Assembly (NCBI RefSeq): GCF_900010725.2
Contig: NZ_LR734871.1
Span: 56,168 to 120,167, forward strand
Direction of reading: 5' to 3'
Length of the DNA stretch: 64,000 nt
Source: Planktothrix serta PCC 8927
GTDB lineage: Bacteria; Cyanobacteriota; Cyanobacteriia; Cyanobacteriales; Microcoleaceae
Shown here: positions 35,359 through 45,700 of the stretch, piece after piece
Layout of the letters: the number at the start of each line of letters is the position of its first letter
Numbering within the stretch: position 1 is the stretch's first letter
Notes under the pieces: generated by a model
The model's input: the letters and a program-made list of their open reading frames with translations, nothing else
The model's database searches: none
What the model was told of the DNA's origin: nothing
Made by a program: the position numbers and the translations under genes

Positions 35359-36195
35359 ATGAGTCATTTAACAAATTCCGAAAATCCTGTGATTCAAGAT
35401 ACATCTATTCCCCCAGAAATAGATCCCTACTTGCAACTGACTGAAGAACTTTCTCCCCTGCGTAACGCGCTGATAAACCATCCAGTATATGAACAACTCA
35501 ATGATGTTTTAGCGGTGCGTATTTTTATGGAATCCCATATTTTTGCTGTTTGGGATTTTATGTCACTGATCAAAACATTGCAACGTCGATTAACCTGTAT
35601 TGATGTTCCTTGGCTTCCTCCTAAAGATATTCTTTCCGCTCGGATGGTTAACGAAATTGTACTACTTGAAGAAACAGATGAACCCATCCCAGGGGAATAC
35701 ATTAGCCATTTTGATCTTTACCTAGCGGCGATGGCAGAAATTGGAGCGAATACAAATCCAATTCGGTCTTTTATTCTTTCTCTTGAGCAAGGTTGCTCTG
35801 TTGAACAAGCTATAGCACCTTTACTGATACCCGAATCAACAAAAGAGTTTGTTTTGTATACTTTACAAACAACAACCCTATCTAATCACGAAATTGCTGC
35901 TGCTTTTCTACTCGGTCGAGAGGATATTATTCCCGCTATGTTTAGACGGATTATCACCTATTTTGAGAGTTCCAATGCTCTCAGTTGTAATTCGTTACGT
36001 CTTTATCTTGAGCGTCATACCTTTCTCGATGAAGACCAACACATCCCGATGGGAAAAAAACTGCTCAAAAATCTTTGTGGTCGTGATCCTTTGATGTGGA
36101 AGCAAGCTATAAATTCTGCTCACAGTGCCCTTAACGCACGCTATTCTCTTTGGAGTGGGGTATCTCAATTGATTCAAGCAACATCAATCAAATGA
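35359..36195 (+). CDS. DUF3050 protein, heme-oxygenase-like diiron fold (putative)
   Basis: A 278-aa helical protein of the DUF3050 family: NHPVYEQLNDVLAVRIFMES, HIFAVWDFMSLIK, EETDEPIPGEYISHFDLYL. Candidate metal ligands fall where heme-oxygenase-like diiron oxidases have them: E58 and H60 (MESHIF), E104/E105 (VLLEETDE), H117 (SHFDLY), and H220, D224, H228 (RHTFLDEDQH). Known members of that superfamily do N-oxygenation, desaturation and C-C cleavage in natural-product pathways. That this one is a diiron oxidase is my inference from motif spacing. The stop codon lies in the first bases of a palindromic repeat. Confidence 0.82.
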   Translation: MSHLTNSENPVIQDTSIPPEIDPYLQLTEELSPLRNALINHPVYEQLNDVLAVRIFMESHIFAVWDFMSLIKTLQRRLTCIDVPWLPPKDILSARMVNEIVLLEETDEPIPGEYISHFDLYLAAMAEIGANTNPIRSFILSLEQGCSVEQAIAPLLIPESTKEFVLYTLQTTTLSNHEIAAAFLLGREDIIPAMFRRIITYFESSNALSCNSLRLYLERHTFLDEDQHIPMGKKLLKNLCGRDPLMWKQAINSAHSALNARYSLWSGVSQLIQATSIK

Positions 36196-36270
36196 TCCCC
36201 CCTAACCCCCCTTAACAAGGGGGGAACAGGAAATCAAAGTCCCCCTTTTTAAGGGGGATTTAGGGGGATC
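36194..36270. repeat. GATCCCCCTAA palindromic repeat, 77 bp
   Basis: The ends GATCCCCCCTAACCCCCCTT and AAGGGGGATTTAGGGGGATC are inverted repeats, with an inner AAGGGGGG / TCCCCCTT pair. It can fold into a strong hairpin and overlaps the preceding stop codon by two bases. It belongs to a repeat type common in cyanobacterial genomes and may double as a terminator. Confidence 0.8.
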
Positions 36271-36390
36271 TAATCTCGGCTGTAATCAGGGGTTTTCGGC
36301 TGAAGTTGACACCTATGGGTTTCCTCGCCCTCTTCTTAGCTTAAGTCCTGAAGGATTTCTATTTCAACAGTCTATTTCTTAATAATTGTA

Positions 36391-38160
36391 ATGTCTAAAA
36401 TAATTCATCCTTTAAAACGTCTTCTCCAGTATGCTCGTCCCTATCAAAAAACAATAGGGTTAGCAACAGTTTATTCAATTTTAAATAAAATCTTTGATTT
36501 AGCTCCTCCAGTATTAATTGGCTGGGCGGTTGATGTTGTCATTAACCCCAAAACTTCTTTTTTAGTCAACTGGGGAATTCAAGGAGCGTTTAATCAACTG
36601 TTAATTTTATCGATATTAAGTTTAATCATCTGGAGTTTAGAATCGGTTTTTGAATATGCGTATAAAATTCTCTGGCGGAATTTAGCCCAAACCTTACAAC
36701 ATGATTTAAGATTAGACGCTTATGGGCATTTACAAGAATTAGAATTAGCCTATTTTGAAGAACGCAGTAGCGGCAGTTTAATGTCGATTTTAAACGATGA
36801 CATTAATCAATTAGAACGATTTTTAGATATTGGGGCGAATGAAATTATCCAAGTGATTACAACGGTAATTGTGATTGGAGCCGCTTTCTTTATTTTAGCA
36901 CCCACTGTGGCATGGTGGGCAATGTTTCCGATGCCGTTTATTGTTTGGGGTTCGGTTTGGTTTCAAAAATTACTCGCCCCTCTTTATGCAGATGTTCGGG
37001 AAAAAGTGAGTTTACTGAATGGACAATTAGCGAATAATTTAGGCGGGATTACAACCATTAAAAGTTTCACAGCCGAAAACTATGAAAGTCAACGGATAAA
37101 TTATCATAGTGAAGCCTATCGCCAAAGTAATAAACGGGCTATTACCTTATCTTCTGCTTATGTTCCCGTGATTAGAAGTTTAATTTTATTTGGATTTATT
37201 GCAACTCTATTATTAGGCGGTCTACAGGTTACTTCAGGACAGTTAGCCGTTGGAACCTATAGCGTTTTAGTGTTTATTACCCAACGGTTATTATGGCCGT
37301 TAACCCGGTTAGGCGATACCTTTGATCAATACCAACGGGCGATGGCTTCTATTAACCGAGTGATGAATTTATTAGATACACCAATTGAAATTCATCCGGG
37401 GGATATTGCCCTTTCGGTTGATTCAGTTCGCGGAGAAATAGAATTTAAAAATATCTATTTTTCCTATAAAAATCGCTATCCGGTGATTCAAGATTTATCC
37501 CTAAAAATTCCCGCCGGGAGAACTATTGCCATTGTCGGTTCTACGGGATCGGGAAAAAGTACCTTAGTTAAATTATTATTGCGATTGTATGAAATTAATG
37601 CCGGGGTAATTACCTTAGATGGTATTGAATTAAATCGTTTGAAATTAGAGGATTTACGGCAAGCTATTGGGTTAGTGAGTCAGGATGTTTTCTTGTTTCA
37701 TGGAACCGTTGCTGATAATATTGGTTATGGAACCTTTGATGCGTCTTTAACCGAAATTATTGAAGCTGCTAAAGTAGCAGAAGCCGATGAATTTATTAAC
37801 GATTTACCATCAGGATATGATACAATAGTTGGAGAACGGGGTCAGAAATTATCCGGCGGACAACGACAACGCATTGCGATCGCTAGAGCCGTGTTAAAAA
37901 ATCCTCCGATTCTCATCTTAGATGAAGCCACTTCTGCGGTGGATAATGAAACCGAAGCCGCCATTCAACGTTCCTTAGAAAAAATTACCAAAAACCGGAC
38001 AACAATTGCCATTGCTCATCGCCTTTCAACGGTTAGAAATGCCGATTGTATTTATGTAATGGAACACGGTAAATTAATCGAATCAGGAACCCATGAAAAC
38101 CTCTTAGAACAACCGGGTATTTATGCGGGTTTATGGCGGGTGCAGTCCGGTTTAAATTAG
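36391..38160 (+). CDS. ABC transporter, fused permease-ATPase (exporter type)
   Basis: A 589-aa half-transporter: six membrane helices (1-320) and one ATPase domain with Walker A GSTGSGKSTLV, signature LSGGQRQRIAIARA, Walker B PPILILDEATSAVD and switch AHRLSTVRNAD. It would work as a homodimer exporting lipids, peptides or small molecules. It ends the possible biosynthetic cluster but is separated from it by 195 bp with a hairpin repeat, so it may instead be an independent housekeeping MsbA-like gene. Its AT-rich composition resembles the native genome rather than the cluster genes. Confidence 0.95.
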   Translation: MSKIIHPLKRLLQYARPYQKTIGLATVYSILNKIFDLAPPVLIGWAVDVVINPKTSFLVNWGIQGAFNQLLILSILSLIIWSLESVFEYAYKILWRNLAQTLQHDLRLDAYGHLQELELAYFEERSSGSLMSILNDDINQLERFLDIGANEIIQVITTVIVIGAAFFILAPTVAWWAMFPMPFIVWGSVWFQKLLAPLYADVREKVSLLNGQLANNLGGITTIKSFTAENYESQRINYHSEAYRQSNKRAITLSSAYVPVIRSLILFGFIATLLLGGLQVTSGQLAVGTYSVLVFITQRLLWPLTRLGDTFDQYQRAMASINRVMNLLDTPIEIHPGDIALSVDSVRGEIEFKNIYFSYKNRYPVIQDLSLKIPAGRTIAIVGSTGSGKSTLVKLLLRLYEINAGVITLDGIELNRLKLEDLRQAIGLVSQDVFLFHGTVADNIGYGTFDASLTEIIEAAKVAEADEFINDLPSGYDTIVGERGQKLSGGQRQRIAIARAVLKNPPILILDEATSAVDNETEAAIQRSLEKITKNRTTIAIAHRLSTVRNADCIYVMEHGKLIESGTHENLLEQPGIYAGLWRVQSGLN

Positions 38161-38169
38161 GCTGTGTGG

Positions 38170-38188
38170 AACAGGCATCTTGCCTGTT
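38170..38188. repeat. AACAGGCATCTTGCCTGTT palindrome, copy 1
   Basis: A 19-bp palindrome with a 3-nt loop, 9 bp after the ABC transporter stop codon. Two further copies lie just after other genes (53370-53388 and 57995-58013), so it is a dispersed 3'-end element. Confidence 0.75.
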
Positions 38189-38297
38189 AACCTGTTAATT
38201 AGGGTATCAAGTTAACAATACCGAACCAGGGAATGCTAGAATAAACAATGATTTATTCAAACTCTATAAATTTTCGTAACCATATCCTGTTCTTGCC

Positions 38298-41081
38298 ATG
38301 TTAAAAGCTCTGTTGGGTGATCCGAATGCGCGTAAACTTAAAAAATATCAGCCTCTTGTCACGGATATCAGCATTTTAGAGGAAGAAATTCAAAGCCTCT
38401 CGGATGATCAGTTGCGGGCCAAGACAGGAGAATTTAAGGAAAAACTCGCTAAAGCTAGAAATCGAGACGACGAAAACCAAATCCTCGATGAAATTCTCCC
38501 CGACGCCTTTGCGGTAGTCCGAGAAGCCGGAAAACGAGTTTTGGGGATGCGACATTTTGATGTCCAACTCCTCGGCGGTATAATTCTACACACCGGGCAA
38601 ATTGCCGAGATGAAAACGGGGGAAGGAAAAACCCTGGTTTCCACCCTTCCCGCCTATCTCAACGCCTTGGCTGGAAGAGGGGTGCACGTCATCACCGTTA
38701 ACGATTATCTCGCTCGTCGGGACGCAGAATGGATGGGACAAATCCATCGCTTCCTGGGCCTGAGTGTGGGACTCATCCAGCAAGATATGAGTCCCGACCA
38801 ACGCAAGAAAAACTACAACTGTGATATTACCTACGGGACAAACAGTGAAATGGGGTTTGACTACCTGCGCGACAACATGGCAACCTCAATGGATGAAGTT
38901 GTGCAGAGGGTGTTTAACTATTGCATTATTGACGAAGTAGACTCGGTTTTAGTCGATGAAGCTCGGACACCGTTAATTATTTCTGGTCAAGTTGAACGTC
39001 CGAGTCAAAAATATATGCGGGCGGCGGAAGTTGCTCAAATGATGGAAAAAGAAGAACATTATGAAGTCGATGAAAAAGGCCGTAATGTTCTGATGACCGA
39101 TGAAGGATTTGCCAGAGCAGAAGAACTGTTTGGCGTTCAAGATTTATATGATCCTAATGATCCTTGGGCACACTTTGTTTTTAATGCCTTAAAAGCCAAA
39201 GAATTATTTATTAAAGACGTCAACTATATTATTGGCAATGGGGAAGTAATTATCGTTGATGAATTTACCGGGCGGGTAATGCCCGGTCGTCGTTGGAGTG
39301 ACGGGTTACACCAAGCGATTGAAGCTAAAGAACGGGTCGAAATTCAACCGGAAACTCAAACTTTAGCGACGATTACTTATCAAAATTTCTTCCTATTATA
39401 TCCCAAATTATCGGGGATGACCGGAACGGCAAAAACTGAAGAAGCGGAATTTGAACGCATCTATAATCTGCAAGTTACCATTATTCCGACAAACCGGATC
39501 ACCGGCCGTCAAGATTTACCCGATGTCGTCTATAAAACTGAAGAAGGAAAATGGATTTCCATTGCTGAAGAATGCGCCGATTTACATAAAGAAGGTCGCC
39601 CGGTTTTAGTGGGAACAACTAGCGTTGAAAAGTCAGAAATTCTTTCTAATTTATTACAACAACGCAAAATTCCCCATAATTTATTAAACGCTAAACCGGA
39701 AAACGTAGAACGGGAATCGGAAATTATTGCCCAAGCTGGACGCAAAGGAGCGGTAACTATTTCAACTAACATGGCAGGACGGGGAACGGATATTATTTTA
39801 GGGGGGAATGCGGAATTTATGGGACGGCTAAAAATGCGCGAGTATTTGATGCCAAAAATTGTTAAACCTGATGATGAACGGGAATTAGCAGTAGTGGGTG
39901 TACCCGGTAGTCGTCGTCCGGCGGCGCAAGGGTTTGATATGAATAAAAAACCCAAAACCTGGAAAATAGCAACCCAATTATTCCCCACAGAATTATCGAA
40001 ATCCACTGAACAAAAGCTTAAAGAAGCGGTTGATTTTGCCGTAGGGGTGCATGGAGAACGCAGCTTACCGGAATTACAAGCGGAGGATTTATTAGCTGTG
40101 GCGTCGGAAAAAGCCCCGACCTCTGATCCGGTAATTCAGAAATTCCGCGAAGTCTATAACCAGATTGTTAAAGAGTACGAAAACTTCAGTAAACGGGAAC
40201 ATAATGAGGTTGTAGAATTGGGGGGACTTCATGTTATTGGAACGGAGCGTCACGAGTCTCGACGCATTGACAATCAACTGCGGGGACGAGCCGGACGTCA
40301 AGGCGACCCCGGTTCAACGCGATTTTTCCTGAGTTTACAGGATAATTTATTACGAATTTTTGGAGGCGATCGCGTAGCCGGATTAATGGATGCGTTTAAT
40401 GTGGATGAAGATATGCCCATTGAGTCTCGATTATTAACGCGATCGCTCGAAAATGCTCAACGAAAAGTTGAAACTTACTATTACGATATCCGTAAACAAG
40501 TCTTTGAATATGACGAGGTAATGAACAACCAACGGCGGGCAATTTATGCCGAACGTCGCCGGGTTTTAGAAGGGCAAGATTTGAAAGAACAAGTGATTAA
40601 ATATGGGGAACAAACGATGGATGATATCGTAGAAGCCTATATTAATCCTGATTTACCTTCAGAAGAATGGGATTTAGAAAGTCTTGTTAGTAAATCGAAG
40701 GAATTTGTTTATCTTTTAGCCGATTTAACCGCCGATCAATTTGTGGATTTATCAGTGGATGAAATTAAAACCTTTCTCCATGAACAATTACGCAATGCTT
40801 ATGATTTGAAAGAAAATCAAGTTAATCAAATTCGCGCCGGGTTAATGCGGGAAGCAGAACGCTTTTTTATTCTGCAACAAATTGATACTTTATGGCGGGA
40901 ACATTTACAACAAATGGATGCCCTGCGTGAGTCCGTAGGCTTGCGGAGTTATGGACAAAAAGACCCCTTAATCGAATACAAGAGCGAGGGCTATGAATTG
41001 TTCTTAGATATGATGACGGATATTCGCCGAAATGTCATCTATTCCATGTTCCAATTTCAGCCTCAACCGATGACGGCTTAG
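38298..41081 (+). CDS. secA: Preprotein translocase ATPase subunit SecA
   Basis: The motor of the Sec pathway, pushing unfolded proteins through SecYEG at plasma and thylakoid membranes. At 927 aa it has Walker [12 protein letters not shown] near 104, the DEVDS box near 212, the preprotein cross-linking region and the helicase motif [23 protein letters not shown] split as in all SecA proteins. The zinc-binding C-terminal tail of E. coli SecA is missing, as in most cyanobacteria. Its operon appears monocistronic. Confidence 0.98.
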   Translation: MLKALLGDPNARKLKKYQPLVTDISILEEEIQSLSDDQLRAKTGEFKEKLAKARNRDDENQILDEILPDAFAVVREAGKRVLGMRHFDVQLLGGIILHTGQIAEMKTGEGKTLVSTLPAYLNALAGRGVHVITVNDYLARRDAEWMGQIHRFLGLSVGLIQQDMSPDQRKKNYNCDITYGTNSEMGFDYLRDNMATSMDEVVQRVFNYCIIDEVDSVLVDEARTPLIISGQVERPSQKYMRAAEVAQMMEKEEHYEVDEKGRNVLMTDEGFARAEELFGVQDLYDPNDPWAHFVFNALKAKELFIKDVNYIIGNGEVIIVDEFTGRVMPGRRWSDGLHQAIEAKERVEIQPETQTLATITYQNFFLLYPKLSGMTGTAKTEEAEFERIYNLQVTIIPTNRITGRQDLPDVVYKTEEGKWISIAEECADLHKEGRPVLVGTTSVEKSEILSNLLQQRKIPHNLLNAKPENVERESEIIAQAGRKGAVTISTNMAGRGTDIILGGNAEFMGRLKMREYLMPKIVKPDDERELAVVGVPGSRRPAAQGFDMNKKPKTWKIATQLFPTELSKSTEQKLKEAVDFAVGVHGERSLPELQAEDLLAVASEKAPTSDPVIQKFREVYNQIVKEYENFSKREHNEVVELGGLHVIGTERHESRRIDNQLRGRAGRQGDPGSTRFFLSLQDNLLRIFGGDRVAGLMDAFNVDEDMPIESRLLTRSLENAQRKVETYYYDIRKQVFEYDEVMNNQRRAIYAERRRVLEGQDLKEQVIKYGEQTMDDIVEAYINPDLPSEEWDLESLVSKSKEFVYLLADLTADQFVDLSVDEIKTFLHEQLRNAYDLKENQVNQIRAGLMREAERFFILQQIDTLWREHLQQMDALRESVGLRSYGQKDPLIEYKSEGYELFLDMMTDIRRNVIYSMFQFQPQPMTA

Positions 41082-41133
41082 GGTTTTGAGTCGGTTTTGG
41101 AATTTCTTCCGATTTTAATTTTTCACTTTTTTC

Positions 41134-41161
41134 TTGACATCCCCAAATAATCGTGTATATT
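41134..41161 (+). promoter_or_regulatory. Sigma70-type promoter inside secA 3' intergenic region
   Basis: A perfect -35 TTGACA (41134-41139), a 16-bp spacer and -10 TATATT (41156-41161), 53 bp after the secA stop and pointing at a terminator hairpin with no reading frame between. Predicted start of transcription is near 41168. Confidence 0.5.
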
Positions 41162-41167
41162 TGAGGA

Positions 41168-41242
41168 GTGTGAGGAGTGAAGTCTGAAAAGAAAAAGCAT
41201 CTGGGGTCGAAACTCGGCCAGACTCCCAGATGCTTTTTCTAT
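41168..41242 (+). ncRNA. Candidate small RNA of about 75 nt with anti-Yfr1-like 5' end
   Basis: Between a good promoter and a strong terminator lies a 75-nt stretch with no open frame. The predicted 5' end carries GTGTGAGGAGT (41168-41178), which is the exact complement of the ACUCCUCACAC motif conserved in the cyanobacterial RNA Yfr1. The surrounding bases are a direct duplication TGAGGAGTG TGAGGAGTG. Read on the other strand, the same site shows the Yfr1 motif flanked by hairpins but lacks a T-run terminator, so I favour the plus-strand RNA. It could bind Yfr1 or act independently. This is a prediction only. Confidence 0.4.
41192..41238. terminator. Strong bidirectional terminator between secA and Mn-catalase
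   Basis: A stem AAAAAGCATCTGGG / CCCAGATGCTTTTT of 14 bp with a loop of about 19 nt. The plus strand has TTTTTCT after the stem and the minus strand has TTTTTCTTTTC, so it can end transcription from both convergent genes and from the candidate small RNA. Confidence 0.85.
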
Positions 41243-41305
41243 TAATAATTCTGCCAAAAATGCTTAAAATTCGAGGGTTTTCAGCCAGCCAAAAGTCTGA
41301 CAGAA

Positions 41306-41992
41306 TTAATGACTGGCTTGGGGCTCAGGAATATATTGAAAATCGGGTTCCGAATTCCAAGGGCCGCGACTATCTTGACCGTTACTAGAGAGATTATAGT
41401 AAATATTAACCGTATCGTCAGGTTTAATATTTCCAAATAACGGATCAGTTAATTTCCCTAATGAATCTAAGGCTTTCATAAACATTTTGGTGTGGGAAAT
41501 TTCACGGGTTAATAAATACACTAAGGTATCTTTTGTACCGGGGTCAGGAGCCAATTTAATTAACGCTTCATAGGTTTGTCGTGCCCCTGCTTCTGCCCCA
41601 ATATTCGCCCGTAAATCTCGAACAACATCCCCACCTTCATTCACATAGGCGGCTGTCCAAGCTTGACCTTGAGAATCTAATAAATGGGGGCCCATTCCCC
41701 GGACTGTAAATAAGGTACTTTTAAAAGCTTCTGTTTGATCCACATTTTTGGTATGGGCTTCTATCAGTTTGCCCACCATTTCTAAATGCCCAAATTCTTC
41801 AAGGGCAATGTCTTGAAGCATATCTTTAATCCCGGCATTTTCCACATGAAATGATTGCACCCAATATTGCAATGCTGCCGTTAATTCACCCGTTGCACCC
41901 CCAAATTGTTCGAGAAGTAATTGGGCAAAACGAGGATTCGGCTCATCAATCTTGATTGCTTTTTCAATCGGTTCTTTCTTATGAAAAAACAT
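41306..41992 (-). CDS. Manganese catalase family protein
   Basis: A 228-aa ferritin-like four-helix protein of the non-heme manganese catalase family, which breaks hydrogen peroxide to water and oxygen. Metal ligand positions are visible: E36 (GELTAALQY), E66 and H69 (ALEEFGHLE), a Glu in the IGAEAGARQTYE helix, and the last pair in TREISHTKMF. The C-terminal NIYYNLSSNGQ and GPWNSEPDF segment is family-typical. The role is probably peroxide detoxification during photosynthesis. Convergent with secA. Confidence 0.95.
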   Translation of the reverse strand: MFFHKKEPIEKAIKIDEPNPRFAQLLLEQFGGATGELTAALQYWVQSFHVENAGIKDMLQDIALEEFGHLEMVGKLIEAHTKNVDQTEAFKSTLFTVRGMGPHLLDSQGQAWTAAYVNEGGDVVRDLRANIGAEAGARQTYEALIKLAPDPGTKDTLVYLLTREISHTKMFMKALDSLGKLTDPLFGNIKPDDTVNIYYNLSSNGQDSRGPWNSEPDFQYIPEPQASH

Positions 41993-42201
41993 GAAGTTCT
42001 CCTAGTAGAATCAGCCAATAAAACTCAGAAATCACATTAAAAATTGCTAAAATGTGTTCTATCTATGGAGTAGTGTATCAACTTCCTCTTGACCTAACCT
42101 CTGTCTCAATACCGAGTTAAATTTTTCCTGATTTATACCCAATGAAAGAGGATGGTTTGATCCATCATCCCTTGGTAATACGGTCTTGACAGGGGTGATT
42201 T

Positions 42202-42387
42202 TCAAGGCAAATCTCCGGGTTCAGAATTAGGTTTTCCTTCCTTCAAAACCATGAAAATTGAACCCCAAACATAAAAAATCCCGGTTACTAATAACAACAG
42301 CATTAAGGGGGCTAAACCCGCAAACGGAGTGATCACCAGCATTAATAACAAACTGAACATTAATAGAGGAAACGCTTGATTTTTCAT
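42202..42387 (-). CDS. Small two-helix membrane protein
   Basis: A 61-aa protein with two hydrophobic helices (PLLMFSLLLMLVITPFAGLA and LMLLLLVTGIFYVWGSIFMVL) and a polar tail KEGKPNSEPGDLP. Such short membrane proteins are common and conserved in cyanobacteria but unnamed. I see no motif for function. Confidence 0.65.
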   Translation of the reverse strand: MKNQAFPLLMFSLLLMLVITPFAGLAPLMLLLLVTGIFYVWGSIFMVLKEGKPNSEPGDLP

Positions 42388-42762
42388 CGGAATTTTTTAT
42401 AAACTTCTAATCAGTTTGTCTGAAATTAATCCAATTCCCCTCTATCTATTGGAAGAATCCTGGTACAACTAGAGTTTGTTATAAATCTTAAATTTTATTA
42501 ACTATTCTTTTTTATCATCCTCTTGTTTTTAATCTCTTTCTGCTCTCAAATCACGCTAGAATAGAAACAATCTGTTATGATCCTCATACTCCCTAGGATG
42601 ATCCGTGCAACTATCAGGTTAATATAAGTTCAGTCCCTAAAATCACTCACAGAACCTAATCCTTTAAGGTGTAGCATCTCTCATGTCTGGGTTATATTGA
42701 TCTTTTTATTTATCACTAAAGCTTAACAAACTCACCCTAAATCAGTGCATAAGGAAACCAAT
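42388..42762. other. Upstream region of the giant kinase, no gene seen
   Basis: 375 bp, AT-rich, no convincing reading frame. It must carry the divergent promoters of the small membrane protein and the giant kinase. A weak inverted repeat (GATCCT / AGGATGATC) near 42574-42603 is the only structure I can see. Confidence 0.5.
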
Positions 42763-45700
42763 ATGATTGCTTTGCCGGGATATCAAATTTTAGCACAAAT
42801 CTATGAAAGTATTAACTCCGTTGTTTATCGAGCGATTCGAGAAAAAGACAACTTACCCGTAATTTTTAAAGTGCTCCAAGGCGACTTTCCGCCTCAATCT
42901 GATCTCCAGAAATATGAGCGAGAATATAAAATCCTGCGCCAGTTTAATTTAGACAGTGTGATTAAAGTTTATGAACTTCAAACCTATCAAAATACATTAG
43001 TCATGACCTTAGAAGATTTTGGCGGAGAATCGTTAAAAATCTTACTATCTACCCAAAAATTTACCCTTTTAGGATTTCTAACAATTGCGATTAAAATTGC
43101 TCAAGGATTACGAGAAATTCATGCAGCCAACTTAATCCATAAAGATATTAATCCCTCTAATATTGTTTTTAATCCTGCCACCGGACAAGTTAAACTGATT
43201 GATTTTAGCATTTCCAGTGGATTAACTCAAGAATCTTTACGCCTGCATCAGCCTCAAAATTTAGAAGGAACTCTCGCCTATATGTCTCCAGAACAAACGG
43301 GAAGGATGAACCGTTCTGTAGATTATCGGACAGATTTTTATTCCTTGGGAGCAACCTTTTATGAACTATTAACTCAACAGGTTCCTTTTCCTACCACAGA
43401 TGCAATGGAAGTGGTACACGCTCACCTCGCTAAACAACCTGTTCCTCCCCATGAAATTAACCCTGAAATTCCCCCAATTATTTCTCAAATTGTGCTGAAA
43501 TTACTCTCGAAAACTGCCGAAGAACGCTATCAAAGCGCCTGGGGATTAATTGCAGATTTAGAACAGAGTTTAAAACAAGTTCAAACCACAGGAACCGTCA
43601 GCAATTTTCCATTAGGAATGCAGGATATTTCTAATCAATTTAAAATTCCCAAAAAACTCTATGGTCGAGAAACTGAGATTGATGCCTTAATGCAAGCCTT
43701 TGACCGGGTGAGTCAAGGGAACATTGAAATGATGTTAATTGCCGGATATTCTGGCATTGGAAAATCAGTTTTAGTTCAAGAAATATCTAAATCAATTGTT
43801 AACAAAAAAGGCTATTTTGTTAGTGGAAAATTTGACCAATTTCAACGCAGTATTCCCTATTCTGCTTTAGTGAGTGCTTTTTCTGAACTCGCCAGATTAA
43901 TCTTAAGCGAAAGTCAGCAGCAATTAGATCAATGGCGGGAAAAACTCTTAGGAGTTTTGGGGCCAAATGGACAAATTATTATTGATGTAATTCCCGAAAT
44001 TGAACTGATTATCGGCCCTCAACAGACGGTATTAGAATTAGGTTCTGCGGAATCTCAAAACCGTTTTAATTTAGTCTTTCAAAACTTTATTCGTCTGTTT
44101 TGCCAAGCCGAACATCCTTTAGTAATTTTCTTGGATGATTTACAGTGGGCTGACTCAGCAACTCTGAAATTAATCAAATTAATGTTAATGGATGATTCCA
44201 CCTCCTATTTATTTTTAATTGGTGCTTATCGAGATAATGAAGTCAGTCCCACCCATCCGTTAATGATGATGTTAGAGGGGCTAAAATCCGAGTCCTTTAC
44301 CTCAGAAACCGAACCACAAGCTAATCGCTTAATTCATGAAATTCATTTAACGGCTTTAAATTTAGAGCAAGTTACTGAACTGGTGGCGGATACCTTACAT
44401 AGCGATCGCAACACCGTTCTACCCTTAGCAGAATTAGTCATCAGAAAAACTCAAGGAAATCCATTTTTTGTGAATGAATTTCTCAAAACTCTATATCAAG
44501 AAAAACTCCTCCATTTTAATTCAGAACGCATTGCTTGGCAATGGAGTTTGGCAGAAATTCAAGCCCTCGATATTACCGATAATGTCGTTGAATTAATGAT
44601 TGGAAAACTCCAGAAACTTCCCCAGGAAAGTCAACAAGTTTTACAATTAGTCGCCTGCGTTGGGAATCAATTTGATTTAAACACCTTATCGTTAATTTAT
44701 GGCAAAGAATCCCTCGGCACTTTTCGAGATTTATTACCCGCTTTAAAAGAAGGTTTAATTAAACCTTTGTTCGATGCTGACAATTTAGAACCCGAACAAA
44801 TTAATCCCTATTTAGTCTTAAATTATAAATTTCTCCATGATCGAGTCCAACAGGCTGCCTATTCCTTAATTGCTGACTCTCAAAAACAATTTGTTCACCT
44901 CACTATCGGTCGGCTATTACTAGCAAATACACCGCCTCAATATTGGTTAGAACGGGTTTTTGATTTAGTTGATCACCTCAATGTCGGTCGGTCTTTAATT
45001 ACAGATGAACAAGAAAAATTGCAACTGGCAAGTTTAAATTTAGAAGCCGGAAAAAAAGCAAAAGATGCCACTGCTTATAGTGCCGCCCGGGAATATTTAA
45101 TGGCAGGAATTGAAATTTTACCCGGTGAAATTTGGATTGAACATTATCCTTTAGCCTTTTCGCTATATCGAGAACAGGCAGAAGTTGAATACTTGAATGG
45201 GAATTTTGCTGAAAGTGAAACCCTAATTCAATTAATTTTAGAACAGTCTCAATCAATTTTAGAAAAAGCCGAAGTTTATAATCTTCTCCTGATTCAATAT
45301 ACCTTACAACTAAAGGATGAATCTGCCATCAATGCCGGGACAAAAGCCTTAGCTTTATTTGGGATAGAGTTACCCACAGAAAATCTACAAACGGTAATTC
45401 CCCAGGAATTAGAGTCTTTACAAAACTCCCTAAATATTAATAATTTATCTGCTTTATTGGATCAAAATTCAATTGTAGAACCCGATAAAAAAATTATTTT
45501 AAAATTACTCAATAATTTAGCACCTCCCGCCTATGTAAGTAATCCTAGTTTATGGACAGTTATTATTCTCAAAGGCGTAAAAGTTTCTATTGAATCAGGT
45601 TACACTTCAGAAGCCGGATTTTTCTATGCGACCTATGGAATTTTACTCGCCGCACTCTTTGGTCAATATCAAACTGCTTATGAGTTAGGTCAACTGGGAT

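Noticed and set aside
39530-40006. 158-codon minus-strand frame inside secA
   Set aside because: It lies opposite a highly conserved part of secA, has no ribosome site and no recognisable protein motif.
41135-41240. Yfr1 gene on the minus strand
   Set aside because: The exact ACTCCTCACAC motif and two hairpins are present, but the 3' hairpin has no T-run and no minus-strand promoter is evident; kept only as an alternative to the plus-strand RNA.
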